Shown here one piece after another: positions 1-6,464 of a stretch of DNA of 9,833 nucleotides. The position numbers and the translations under genes are program-made. The notes beneath the pieces were generated by a model that did no database searches, had not been told where the DNA came from, and saw nothing but the letters and a program-made list of their open reading frames with translations. Every line of letters begins with the position of its first letter. The stretch's first letter is position 1. Source of the stretch: an uncultured Eubacteriales bacterium (GTDB lineage Bacteria; Bacillota; Clostridia; Oscillospirales; Butyricicoccaceae); NCBI GenBank assembly GCA_934675045.1, contig CAKUPI010000052.1, forward strand, positions 1 through 9,833, given 5' to 3'.

Positions 1-64
1 AAGTATCTTCTTTGAATCGCTTTGCAGATGATATTCGATAATATATTAAATTTTCCGAAACAAC

Positions 65-88
65 ATCGTCGTCCCTCCTCGCAATGAC
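65..88 (-). repeat. possible fragment of a dispersed intergenic repeat
   Basis: Read on the minus strand this begins GTCATTGCGAGGAGGGACGA, which resembles the ends of short dispersed repeats (GTCATTGCGAGG...) that I recall from many Firmicutes genomes. Only one end is visible here and no partner inverted copy was found, so this is recognition by resemblance rather than proof. It also contains a GGAGGG that could be mistaken for a ribosome binding site, but the ATG after it opens only a 6-codon frame. Confidence 0.2.
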
Positions 89-220
89 TTTTCAAGAGGA
101 TTATACACCGCAAAGAGCAACTTTTCAATATAATTATGTCGAAGCTGTTGTCACTTTTCAAAAATGCAGGTGATAGAACTCTAAGGACAAGGCTTATCCG
201 CACATTTCTGTCATCAAAAA

Positions 221-282
221 GGCGGGAGCCGTCCATTGGTTGGAAGAATGTTGTTTTCCCGTGGTATGGCTCGGCTCCCGCC
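221..282 (-). terminator. long hairpin, possible minus-strand terminator
   Basis: GGCGGGAGCCG (221-231) is the exact reverse complement of CGGCTCCCGCC (272-282), giving an 11-bp GC-rich stem; CCAT (233-236) and ATGG (266-269) could extend it inside. On the minus strand the stem is followed at once by TTTTTGATGA, as an intrinsic terminator would be. The loop of about 30-40 bases is long for a simple terminator, and no minus-strand gene is evident upstream, so it could instead belong to a structured RNA or a mobile-element remnant. Confidence 0.4.
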
Positions 283-442
283 GCATTTGTGCTCTTACTT
301 TCTGCGGAATAAAGCCCTGACAACTCTATGAAAATCTATGTTATCCATTACATACGTTTTGCCTCAAAAAGTTGCAGTTTCGAAGGGTGGTACGTACTAA
401 GAGACAGAAAAATCACCTGAAAAGGCTTAATACGGCTTTGTT

Positions 443-474
443 ACCCGGCTTCCGCAGGCATACGGAGGCCGGGT
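443..474. repeat. 12-bp hairpin, function unknown
   Basis: ACCCGGCTTCCG (443-454) pairs with CGGAGGCCGGGT (463-474), 12 bp with one G-T wobble, around an 8-base loop. There is no clear T-run on either side (CAATTTATC follows on plus, AACAAAGCC on minus), so a terminator role is weak. It lies about 50 bases downstream of the T-box-like sequence at 384-393. Confidence 0.4.
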
Positions 475-536
475 CAATTTATCATCTTTCCTAAGTGCGG
501 AAACATTCCTGCCAAAAGGAGGAAATTCCCTTTGAG

Positions 537-671
537 ATGACAGAAGCATCTCTTTTCCGCTATATCCTGAACGAATGGATAAACAGAGAGATACAAGCTG
601 AAAAAAGCAAAGGTCGAAGCCATAGGTCCCAAGATAAGACGACGGGCAGTGCCATAAGACAAATAAACTAA
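537..671 (+). CDS. doubtful 44-codon ORF, possible gene remnant
   Basis: An ATG at 537 opens a 44-codon frame starting MTEASLFRYILNEWINREIQ and ending in a basic, polar tail. AGGAGG at 517-522 is 14 bases upstream, too far for a normal start. The same frame is open back to 495 and, past a single TAA at 492-494, back to 321, which would fit a decayed longer gene. The opposite strand is also open here, so chance cannot be excluded. I do not recognise the protein. Confidence 0.18.
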   Translation: MTEASLFRYILNEWINREIQAEKSKGRSHRSQDKTTGSAIRQIN

Positions 672-735
672 GAGAATAAGTTTTGGTTATAAAAATGACG
701 AAAAGCACGGAGATACGCTAAAAACATTTGCAAAA

Positions 736-764
736 TTGAAATAAAATGTTATATTAGATACAAT
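736..764 (+). promoter_or_regulatory. promoter of the LysR-type regulator gene
   Basis: TTGAAA (736-741) and TACAAT (759-764) are 17 bases apart, each one mismatch from the sigma-A consensus, with the gene start about 40 bases downstream. An alternative pair, TTGCAA (728-733) with TATATT (750-755), overlaps it. The very AT-rich stretch could also carry an autoregulatory LysR site. Confidence 0.6.
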
Positions 765-804
765 CAACATTTGCCGGCATTTGCTGTGGCGGGGAGGGAA
801 CACA

Positions 805-1731
805 ATGGATCTGAAGGAGCAGAAATATGTATGCGCGCTGGCGGAGTGTCAGAGTGTCATAAAGGCTGCGGAGAAACTTTATATTTCCCAGCCGGCACTC
901 AGCATTTACATCGCAAAGCTGGAGAAGCGTCTTGGCGTGTCCCTTTTTAAGAGGCAGGGAAAGAAGTTTGTGCTGACCTATGCCGGGGAGCGGTATGTGG
1001 AAAAGGCGTCTCAAATGCTGGAGATGGAAGTGGAATTCAACAACGAGATCTATGCCATTGCCTGCCAGGCGGCGGGCCGTCTCCGTCTGGGCGTCTCCCA
1101 GCGTCGGGGGGCGTGGCTGATCCCCCCGGTGGTGGTGGAGTACGAGAAAAAGTGGCCGAAGGTGGACCTGGTGATCCGGGAGGGAAATCTGGTGTTCATG
1201 AACGAGCTGCTGCGGAAAAGAGAGCTGGACATAGTCATTCTAAATAAGGACGATGTCCCCAGCGGTATGGACACCGAGCTCCTGATGGAAGAACATTTTC
1301 TGCTGGTCGTTCCCGTGCGCCACCCCATTAACGAAAAGGCGGAGTTCATCCCGGGGGAACGATACCGAAAGCTGGACCCGAAATACCTGAACGGAGAAGA
1401 CCTGATTCTCCCGTCGCTGATGCAAAGCTCTCGAAACGCGGCGGACACCATTTTGCGGCGCTACCATGTGAAGCCGAGGCGGGTCCGCACCATCCGCAGC
1501 ATCGAGACCTCTCTCCAGATGGCGGCGGAGGGGCTTGGGATCACCTTTATACGGGAGGGTTACGCAGTAAATATCAGGTATAAAAAGCCGATCAATTTAT
1601 ACATTCTGGATGTGGACGAGCCTAAAAGAGATGTGGTGGCAGCCTATAAGAAAGGACTGGATCTGCCTGAATATATGCGCTCCATGATAGATATTTTGAA
1701 AGAGCACAGCCGCACATTTCTGCCAGAATAA
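805..1731 (+). CDS. LysR-family transcriptional regulator
   Basis: This 308-residue protein has the length and layout of a LysR-type regulator. The N-terminal winged helix-turn-helix is clear: residues about 17-38 read SVIKAAEKLYISQPALSIYI, followed by KLEKRLGVSLFKR (38-50), the usual wing and linker entry. A long linker helix (about 58-90) leads into the effector-binding domain from about residue 91, beginning GRLRLGVSQ. The start is placed at 805 because GGGAGGG lies just upstream; an in-frame ATG at 781 has no such site. The gene points the same way as the amidohydrolase and carrier genes that follow, unlike the divergent arrangement usual for LysR regulators, with 174 bases between. By family behaviour it probably senses the substrate or product of that pathway and activates 1906-4509. 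The effector is unknown. Confidence 0.92.
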   Translation: MDLKEQKYVCALAECQSVIKAAEKLYISQPALSIYIAKLEKRLGVSLFKRQGKKFVLTYAGERYVEKASQMLEMEVEFNNEIYAIACQAAGRLRLGVSQRRGAWLIPPVVVEYEKKWPKVDLVIREGNLVFMNELLRKRELDIVILNKDDVPSGMDTELLMEEHFLLVVPVRHPINEKAEFIPGERYRKLDPKYLNGEDLILPSLMQSSRNAADTILRRYHVKPRRVRTIRSIETSLQMAAEGLGITFIREGYAVNIRYKKPINLYILDVDEPKRDVVAAYKKGLDLPEYMRSMIDILKEHSRTFLPE

Positions 1732-1823
1732 TGAAGGGAGGGAAGGCCTCATCAATATGGCGAAAAATTCATGGGTGGGTGCTGCCCCAAGATGAGGGGA
1801 TATAAAAGCGGGCTATTTTCAAC

Positions 1824-1846
1824 TTTGATTTTATATATTTTACAAA
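1824..1846. promoter_or_regulatory. candidate LysR-type operator
   Basis: A partial dyad, TTTG (1824-1827) and CAAA (1843-1846), is centred on an AT-only TATATA core, just upstream of and overlapping the -35 of the amidohydrolase promoter. LysR regulators typically bind AT-rich interrupted dyads (T-N11-A) at such places. The match is loose, so this is a suggestion only. Confidence 0.25.
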
Positions 1847-1868
1847 TACCTCTGTTATCTGATATGCT
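1839..1868 (+). promoter_or_regulatory. promoter of the amidohydrolase-carrier operon
   Basis: TTTACA (1839-1844) and TATGCT (1863-1868) are 18 bases apart, and the -10 is preceded by TGA, making an extended -10. The suboptimal spacing and -35 fit a promoter that needs an activator such as the upstream LysR protein. The gene start is 37 bases downstream, with GGAGGTG at 1894-1900. Confidence 0.5.
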
Positions 1869-1905
1869 AATGTGGTAAAGCTAATCAGGCAACGGAGGTG
1901 TTTTT

Positions 1906-3096
1906 ATGTTGAAAGAAACCATGTTCCAAAACATTGACCGCATGAGAGACCAACTGACTGTCATGGCAGATGATATCTTCGACCATCCGGAGATCGGGAT
2001 GGAGGAGTTTCATGCAGTGGAGCTTCTTACCGGATGGTTGGAAAAAGAGGGCTTTGCCGTGGAGCGGGGCGTAGCCGGCATATCTACCGCATTCCGCGCC
2101 ATCTATAAAAAGGGAGAGGGCGGCCCCAACATCGGCCTTCTCTGTGAGTACGATGCCCTTCCCGGCAGCGGCCACGCCTGCGGACACCATATGCAGGGCC
2201 CCAGCATCCTGGCGGCGGCCAAGGCGCTGAAGGACGCGGACATCCAGACACCCTACACCGTAACAGTCTACGGTACCCCTGCGGAGGAGAGTGTCAGCGG
2301 CAAGATCAGGATGATCCGCAACGGCTGCGACTTCACCGAACTGGACGTGGCCTTTATGATGCACGGCGGCCCGGCCACCCAGGTGGACGTCAAGTCCCTG
2401 GCCAACACCAAGTATAAGATTGTTTTCCACGGCGTCAGCTCCCATGCGGCCATTAAGCCGGAAAAGGGGCGCAGCGCCCTGGACGGTCTGATCCTCGCTT
2501 TCCAGGGTATCGAGTTCCTCCGGGAGCACGTGGACTCTGACGTGAAGATGCACTACACCGTGGTCAACTGCGGCGGCACCCCTGCCAATGTGGTGCCCGC
2601 CTGCGCCGAGGCCAGCGCCTATGTCCGTTCCTACAACCGGGCCTATCTGAATACCGTCTGCCAGCGATTTGAGAAGGTGCTTCAGGGGGCGGCCATGATG
2701 ACCGAGACCGAGGTTGAGATTATCAGGCAGAAGGAGGTGGATAACAAGATTCCCGTTCTCTCTCTCAACGACTTGGTCATGAAGCAGGCCCGGGAGGTGG
2801 GCGCTCCCTGCATCCGTCCTGCCAGAGAGAAGACCGGTTCCACCGACTTCGGCAACGTCATGCGCCGGGTTCCCGGAACCTGCGCCCGGATTGCCTTTGT
2901 GCCAGAGGGGGCAGCGGCCCACTCCCAGGAGTACGTTGACGCAGGAAAGACACAGGAGGCCCACGATGCCGTGATCTACGGTGCCAAGATCATCGCCGGG
3001 GCCGCTCTGGAGCTGATCGAGAAGCCGGAGCTTCTGACTCAGATTCGGGAAGAGTTCAAGCGCAACCTGGATAAGGAAAACAGCGTGGCAAAATAA
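1906..3096 (+). CDS. M20D-type amidohydrolase / metallopeptidase (AbgB-like)
   Basis: This 396-residue cytosolic enzyme belongs to the M20 metallopeptidase family, subfamily M20D (AbgA/AbgB, PM20D2, N-acyl amino acid hydrolases). The hallmark CEYDALPGSGHACGHH spans residues 80-95. Likely ligands of the two-metal site are Cys92, His94, Glu127/Glu128 in GTPAEES, His153 in MMHGGP and His339 in AAAHSQEY. The lid/dimerisation domain begins near residue 170, with FHGVSSHAAIKPEKGRSALDG at 174-194. The GSTDFG motif is at 311-316. There is no signal peptide. GGAGGTG sits 5 bases before the start. The next gene, a YfcC-type carrier, begins 21 bases after the stop, so the two are almost certainly cotranscribed. 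The family cleaves amide bonds of N-acyl or N-aminoacyl amino acids and related dipeptides such as p-aminobenzoyl-glutamate; the EYDALPG-GHACGH form is closest to the AbgB/PM20D2 branch. The exact substrate cannot be read from sequence. Confidence 0.93.
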   Translation: MLKETMFQNIDRMRDQLTVMADDIFDHPEIGMEEFHAVELLTGWLEKEGFAVERGVAGISTAFRAIYKKGEGGPNIGLLCEYDALPGSGHACGHHMQGPSILAAAKALKDADIQTPYTVTVYGTPAEESVSGKIRMIRNGCDFTELDVAFMMHGGPATQVDVKSLANTKYKIVFHGVSSHAAIKPEKGRSALDGLILAFQGIEFLREHVDSDVKMHYTVVNCGGTPANVVPACAEASAYVRSYNRAYLNTVCQRFEKVLQGAAMMTETEVEIIRQKEVDNKIPVLSLNDLVMKQAREVGAPCIRPAREKTGSTDFGNVMRRVPGTCARIAFVPEGAAAHSQEYVDAGKTQEAHDAVIYGAKIIAGAALELIEKPELLTQIREEFKRNLDKENSVAK

Positions 3097-3117
3097 AAAA
3101 TTTAAGGAGGGGAAATT

Positions 3118-4509
3118 ATGGAAGCCACAGCAAAAAAGAGAAAAGCCTTTAAGATGCCTCACGGTTACGTTGTCATTTTCATGATTCTGCTCTTCGTCTC
3201 CATCATGACATATGTAATCCCGGCGGGCGAGTATGAAAGGGAGGTCAACGAGAGCGGCAGGGAAGTAGTCGTCGCCGACTCATTCCACTATCTGGATAAA
3301 ACGCCTGTACCTTTCTGGGAAATCCCCAGTTATATCATGGCCTCCTTTAAGAAAAGCGCCGACATCATCTTCGGCGTGCTGATAGTGGGCGCCGGCCTGG
3401 AGGTGCTGCTGTCCACCGGTATGTTCCACGCTTTTTGCAGCCGGCTGTCCAAGGCTTGCCGGGGCAAGGAGAAGTTTTTCATTCCGCTGTTTATCCTTGT
3501 GTTTGCCTGTATCGGCATTACTCAGTCCACCAATAAGTTCATCGGCTTTACGCCCTTGGGTGTGATGCTGGCGGCAACCCTGGGCTATGATGCCATCGTC
3601 GGCGTGTCTATCGTCATGCTGGGCATCGGCATCGGCTTTACTTCCGGTATCTTCGCTTCCACCACCGCGGTGGCCCAGGGGCTGGTGGGACTGACTGCCT
3701 ACTCAGGCATTTCCATGCGTATCCTGGCCTTTGCAGTCCTCTATCTGATCACTACCATCTACGTCGTTCGCTACGGCGAAATCTGCAAGAAGGATCCCAC
3801 CAAGAGCGCCGTCTATGGTGTTTCCGACCTCAAGCAACTCAGCGTAGGTGAGATGGACGCCCCCATCGAGAAACGGCACTATCTGGTGCTGGGGGTCTTT
3901 CTGCTCTCCTTTGCCGTCCTGATCTACGGCTGCCTGAAATTCGGCTGGACACTGACGCAGAACGCCATCGTCTTTATGTGGATGGGCATTCTCAGCGGCT
4001 TTGCCTACGGCTATACCCCCAGCAAAATCGCTTCTGAGTTCATCAAGGGCGCCAAGGGCATGACCTCCGCGGCGCTGATTATTGGCCTGGGCGCCGCCTG
4101 TACCCTGATCATGGATCAGGCCAATATCCTGGACACCGTAGTCATGGCCATGGCCTCTACCATGGACTACCTGCCCCATGTTCTGAGAGCGCCTGCCCTT
4201 ATGATCATCAACATGGTGGTCAGCGTGTTTGTCACCTCCGGCACCGGCCATGCGGCCGTGGCTATGCCCATTCTGGCCCCCGTGTCCGACCTGGCCGGCA
4301 TCAGCAGACAGACCTTGGTTCTCTCTTATCGTCTGGGCGACGGCATCTGCGGCTATGCCCAACCCCACGGCGGCTCCCTGATGCCCTTTATCGCCGCAGC
4401 CAAAATCCCCTATGACCGATGGATGAAATTCTTCGGCAAACTCTGGGCCATGTGGATCTTGGCCGGCTGCCTGATCATGGTTCTGTGCGTTGTCACCGGG
4501 TATCAATAA
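3118..4509 (+). CDS. YfcC-family membrane carrier (DcuC-type superfamily)
   Basis: This is a 463-residue polytopic membrane protein with about 11-12 hydrophobic segments. It starts with a basic cytoplasmic tail and a first helix at about 15-35 ending in TYVIPAGEYE, a signature of YfcC proteins. Conserved blocks include IIFGVLIVGAGLEVLLSTGM (83-102), ITQSTNKFIGFTPLGVMLAA (134-153) and the C-terminal SGTGHAAVAMPILAPVSDLA (374-393) followed by SYRLGDG. YfcC proteins are grouped with C4-dicarboxylate carriers and are often labelled putative basic amino acid antiporters, but few have been tested. AAGGAGG at 3103-3109 precedes the start. Its place directly behind an M20D amidohydrolase suggests it imports that enzyme's substrate or exchanges substrate for product. 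The C-terminus looks complete, but no terminator follows and foreign gene remnants begin within a few bases of the stop. Confidence 0.9.
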   Translation: MEATAKKRKAFKMPHGYVVIFMILLFVSIMTYVIPAGEYEREVNESGREVVVADSFHYLDKTPVPFWEIPSYIMASFKKSADIIFGVLIVGAGLEVLLSTGMFHAFCSRLSKACRGKEKFFIPLFILVFACIGITQSTNKFIGFTPLGVMLAATLGYDAIVGVSIVMLGIGIGFTSGIFASTTAVAQGLVGLTAYSGISMRILAFAVLYLITTIYVVRYGEICKKDPTKSAVYGVSDLKQLSVGEMDAPIEKRHYLVLGVFLLSFAVLIYGCLKFGWTLTQNAIVFMWMGILSGFAYGYTPSKIASEFIKGAKGMTSAALIIGLGAACTLIMDQANILDTVVMAMASTMDYLPHVLRAPALMIINMVVSVFVTSGTGHAAVAMPILAPVSDLAGISRQTLVLSYRLGDGICGYAQPHGGSLMPFIAAAKIPYDRWMKFFGKLWAMWILAGCLIMVLCVVTGYQ

Positions 4510-4713
4510 GAACACATACGCCTGGGGCTTGTCCGCATCCTCTCGCCGATAGAACACGCTGCCTTTGCCGGTGATTCGGCACAGCGGCGCATCGCTCCAC
4601 AAGATGGAACGTTCGCAGTTTTCCAGCGGCTTTGCTTCAAAGCTCGCACGATGGAGAGAAATGCGGACCTCTTCGAGGTAGCGAAGCTGCTGCCCTGTGT
4701 TGCGGTTGTTCAT
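4510..4713 (-). pseudogene. 5' fragment of an unrecognised minus-strand gene
   Basis: An ATG at 4713 with AAGGAGA 8 bases upstream opens a protein-like frame beginning MNNRNTGQQLRYLEEVRI and containing a motif-rich stretch (SILWSDAPLCRITGKG, then FYRREDADKPQ). After about 68 codons the frame runs into the antisense of the yfcC 3' end, where it stays open but codes only shadow sequence. The good ribosome site and non-random composition suggest a real gene that lost its 3' part when joined to yfcC. It faintly resembles accessory proteins of conjugative elements, but I cannot name a family. A 15-bp dyad lies just upstream. Confidence 0.4.
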
Positions 4714-4744
4714 GTGATGAATCTCCTTTTTTCCGTAAACTGAA

Positions 4745-4779
4745 AAGAGGTTGGTATCAAAATATGATACCAACCTCTT
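4745..4779. promoter_or_regulatory. perfect 15-bp dyad, operator or minus-strand terminator
   Basis: AAGAGGTTGGTATCA (4745-4759) is the exact reverse complement of 4765-4779, with AAATA as the loop. On the minus strand the stem ends CCTCTTTTC, a short T-run, so it could terminate minus-strand transcription or act as a hairpin in the leader of the gene remnant that starts at 4713. Its position between two divergent gene starts (4713 minus, 4817 plus) also suits a repressor operator. I cannot decide between these. Confidence 0.5.
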
Positions 4780-4816
4780 CAATAAAAAGCTTCAAATTAT
4801 TAAGGAAAGATGAGCA

Positions 4817-5024
<208 letters not shown>

Positions 5025-5048
5025 ATATCAAGCTTGTAGTGCTTAATT

Positions 5049-5077
5049 AATATATCATATTTTACGGCCCTTGTCAA
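5049..5077 (-). promoter_or_regulatory. promoter of tRNA-fMet
   Basis: On the minus strand, TTGACA (plus 5072-5077) is a perfect -35 and TATATT (plus 5049-5054) a near-perfect -10, 17 bases apart, 25 bases before the mature 5' end. This is a strong constitutive promoter as expected for a stable RNA gene. Confidence 0.85.
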
Positions 5078-5125
5078 CCTCTTACATATAAATATTTGCC
5101 CGCCGATGAAAAAAACGGATTTCGC

Positions 5126-5154
5126 TTGATTTAACCCTCGTTTTGCGCTATCAT
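5126..5154 (+). promoter_or_regulatory. promoter of the amidohydrolase gene
   Basis: TTGATT (5126-5131) and TATCAT (5149-5154) are 17 bases apart, 36 bases before the start codon at 5191. It points away from the tRNA promoter, so the two share a short divergent intergenic region. Confidence 0.6.
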
Positions 5155-5190
5155 AAAAACAATTACTTATTGAAAAGAGGAGAGGATCAT

Positions 5191-6354
5191 ATGCTGGCAA
5201 TCAAAAGCGGTAAAATCATTACGGTGACCAATGGCGTTTTGGAAAACGGCGATGTTCTCGTAAAGGACGGCAAAATTGTCGCTGTCGGGCAAAACCTTGA
5301 CATTCCCGCCGACGCCTGTGTCATCGACGCGCAGGGGAAATGGGTCACCCCTGGCTTTATTGACGCGCATACCCACCTCTCGACCTTCAACGAACCGACG
5401 GACATGCACAGTCAGCACGACGGCAACGAAATCACCAGCCCCGTCACCCCGCAGGTCCGCGGCATCGACGCTCTGAACCCGCACGACAGCGGCATCGAAG
5501 AAGCGCGCCGCGGCGGATTTACCACCTGCTATACCGGCCCCGGCTCGGCCAACGTCGTCTGCGGAACGGGCATCAGCTTCAAGACCAAACCGGGCTCCAC
5601 CGTGCTGGACATCATGATCCCCGGCAGCGAGCACATGAAGATGGCGCTGGGCGAAAACCCCCGCAACTGCTACGGCAGCCGGAAAAAAATGCCCATGACC
5701 CGCATGGGCGTCGGCGCCGTGCTGCGCGAGGCGCTGTTTGACGCCAAGGCCTACTCCGATCAGAAGCTGGCGCACGAGAAGGACCCCTCCAAGGATGCGC
5801 CCAAGCCGGACTTTAAGCTCGAAGCGCTGGTGCCCGTGGTGCGCGGCGAAATGAAGTGCCGCATCCACAGCCACCGTGCCGACGACATCGTCACGGCCAT
5901 CCGCATTGCCGACGAGTTCGGTCTGGACTACACCATCGAGCACTGCACCGAAGGGTATAAGATCCTCGACTTCCTCAAAGAGCACAATGTCACCTGCGTC
6001 GTCGGCCCGCTGACGATGGGCAAGTCCAAGATGGAAATCTGGGGCTGCCGGCTGGACACCCCGGCCAAAATGGAGCAGGCCGACCTGAACTTCTGCCTGA
6101 CCGAGGACACCTCGGGCGGCACCAAGTACCTGCCCATGCACGTCGGCCTGTGCATTGCGCGCGGCCTGAGCGAGCAGACGGCCTTCGAGGCGGTCACCAT
6201 CCGTCCGGCCCGCCTTCTGGGCCTGGCCGACCGCGTCGGCTCCATCGAAGTGGGCAAGGACGCCGACTTCGCCATTTGGAGCGGCATGCCGTTCAGCAGC
6301 CTGTCGCTGTGCGAAAAGACCGTCATTGACGGCGTGGTGTACGAGAACCTGTAA
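5191..6354 (+). CDS. amidohydrolase-superfamily protein (imidazolonepropionase-like)
   Basis: This 387-residue cytosolic protein has the amidohydrolase TIM-barrel fold with a flanking beta-sandwich. The N-terminal sandwich (1-52) leads to GFIDAHTH (55-62), with His60 and His62 as the HxH metal pair. Further likely ligands are His226/His228 in RIHSHRADD, His251 in IEHCTEG and Asp306 in CLTEDTSGG. The tail has the usual TIRPARLLGLADRVGSIEVGKDADF (336-360). The region 137-190 (GSEHMKMALGENPR, then MTRMG) is typical of a poorly characterised clostridial/bacillar branch annotated simply as amidohydrolase. The start at 5191 follows GAGGAGAGG; an in-frame ATG at 5143 lies inside the promoter and is rejected. 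It is monocistronic, ending in a strong terminator. Hydrolysis of a cyclic or linear amide is the family role; the substrate is unknown. The block at Asp306 lacks the usual histidine/proline after Asp (TDHP in many relatives). Confidence 0.9.
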   Translation: MLAIKSGKIITVTNGVLENGDVLVKDGKIVAVGQNLDIPADACVIDAQGKWVTPGFIDAHTHLSTFNEPTDMHSQHDGNEITSPVTPQVRGIDALNPHDSGIEEARRGGFTTCYTGPGSANVVCGTGISFKTKPGSTVLDIMIPGSEHMKMALGENPRNCYGSRKKMPMTRMGVGAVLREALFDAKAYSDQKLAHEKDPSKDAPKPDFKLEALVPVVRGEMKCRIHSHRADDIVTAIRIADEFGLDYTIEHCTEGYKILDFLKEHNVTCVVGPLTMGKSKMEIWGCRLDTPAKMEQADLNFCLTEDTSGGTKYLPMHVGLCIARGLSEQTAFEAVTIRPARLLGLADRVGSIEVGKDADFAIWSGMPFSSLSLCEKTVIDGVVYENL

Positions 6355-6364
6355 AAAAGACTGG

Positions 6365-6399
6365 CGGGCCGGCTTTTTAAAAAAGCCGGCCCGTTTTTT
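6365..6399 (+). terminator. intrinsic terminator of the amidohydrolase gene
   Basis: CGGGCCGGC (6365-6373) pairs with GCCGGCCCG (6385-6393), extended by T/A pairs in the loop, and is followed by six T (6394-6399). It lies 11 bases after the stop codon. Confidence 0.93.
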
Positions 6400-6401
6400 G
6401 T

Positions 6402-6442
6402 AAAAAGCCGCCCCGGCGCCTTGCGGCGCGGGGGCGGCTTTT
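6402..6442 (-). terminator. intrinsic terminator of the aminotransferase gene
   Basis: On the minus strand AAAAGCCGCCCC pairs with GGGGCGGCTTTT, with an inner GCGCC-GCAA-GGCGC hairpin and a terminal T-run. The A-run and T-run flank both sides, so it could work in both directions. Together with 6365-6399 it separates two convergent genes. Confidence 0.9.
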
Positions 6443-6464
6443 GCGCGCCGGGGAAAGTGGCGCA

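Larger units (their letters stand above)
1..735. other. gene-poor left flank
   Basis: I see no convincing protein gene in this stretch. It is AT-rich at the left end and contains two strong GC hairpins (221-282 and 443-474), a T-box-like 10-mer at 384-393 and a short doubtful ORF (537-671). The open frames on the minus strand between 427 and 708 are short, lack a good ribosome binding site and are low-complexity hydrophobic, so I do not call them. The mixture of broken frames and hairpins suggests remnants of a mobile element or of a former leader region; that is inference. Confidence 0.5.

Noticed and set aside
427..708. 93-codon minus-strand hydrophobic frame
   Set aside because: No ribosome site, contains the 443-474 hairpin and has an unlikely composition (rich in Leu, Ser, Phe, Cys); better explained as chance or debris.
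1885..3162. 425-codon minus-strand open frame over the M20D gene
   Set aside because: It is antisense to a gene with full catalytic motifs, has no family signature and arises from GC-rich codon positions.
3703..4782. Full 359-codon minus-strand frame starting at 4782
   Set aside because: Only the part from 4713 to about 4510 looks like protein with a ribosome site; the remainder is antisense to yfcC.
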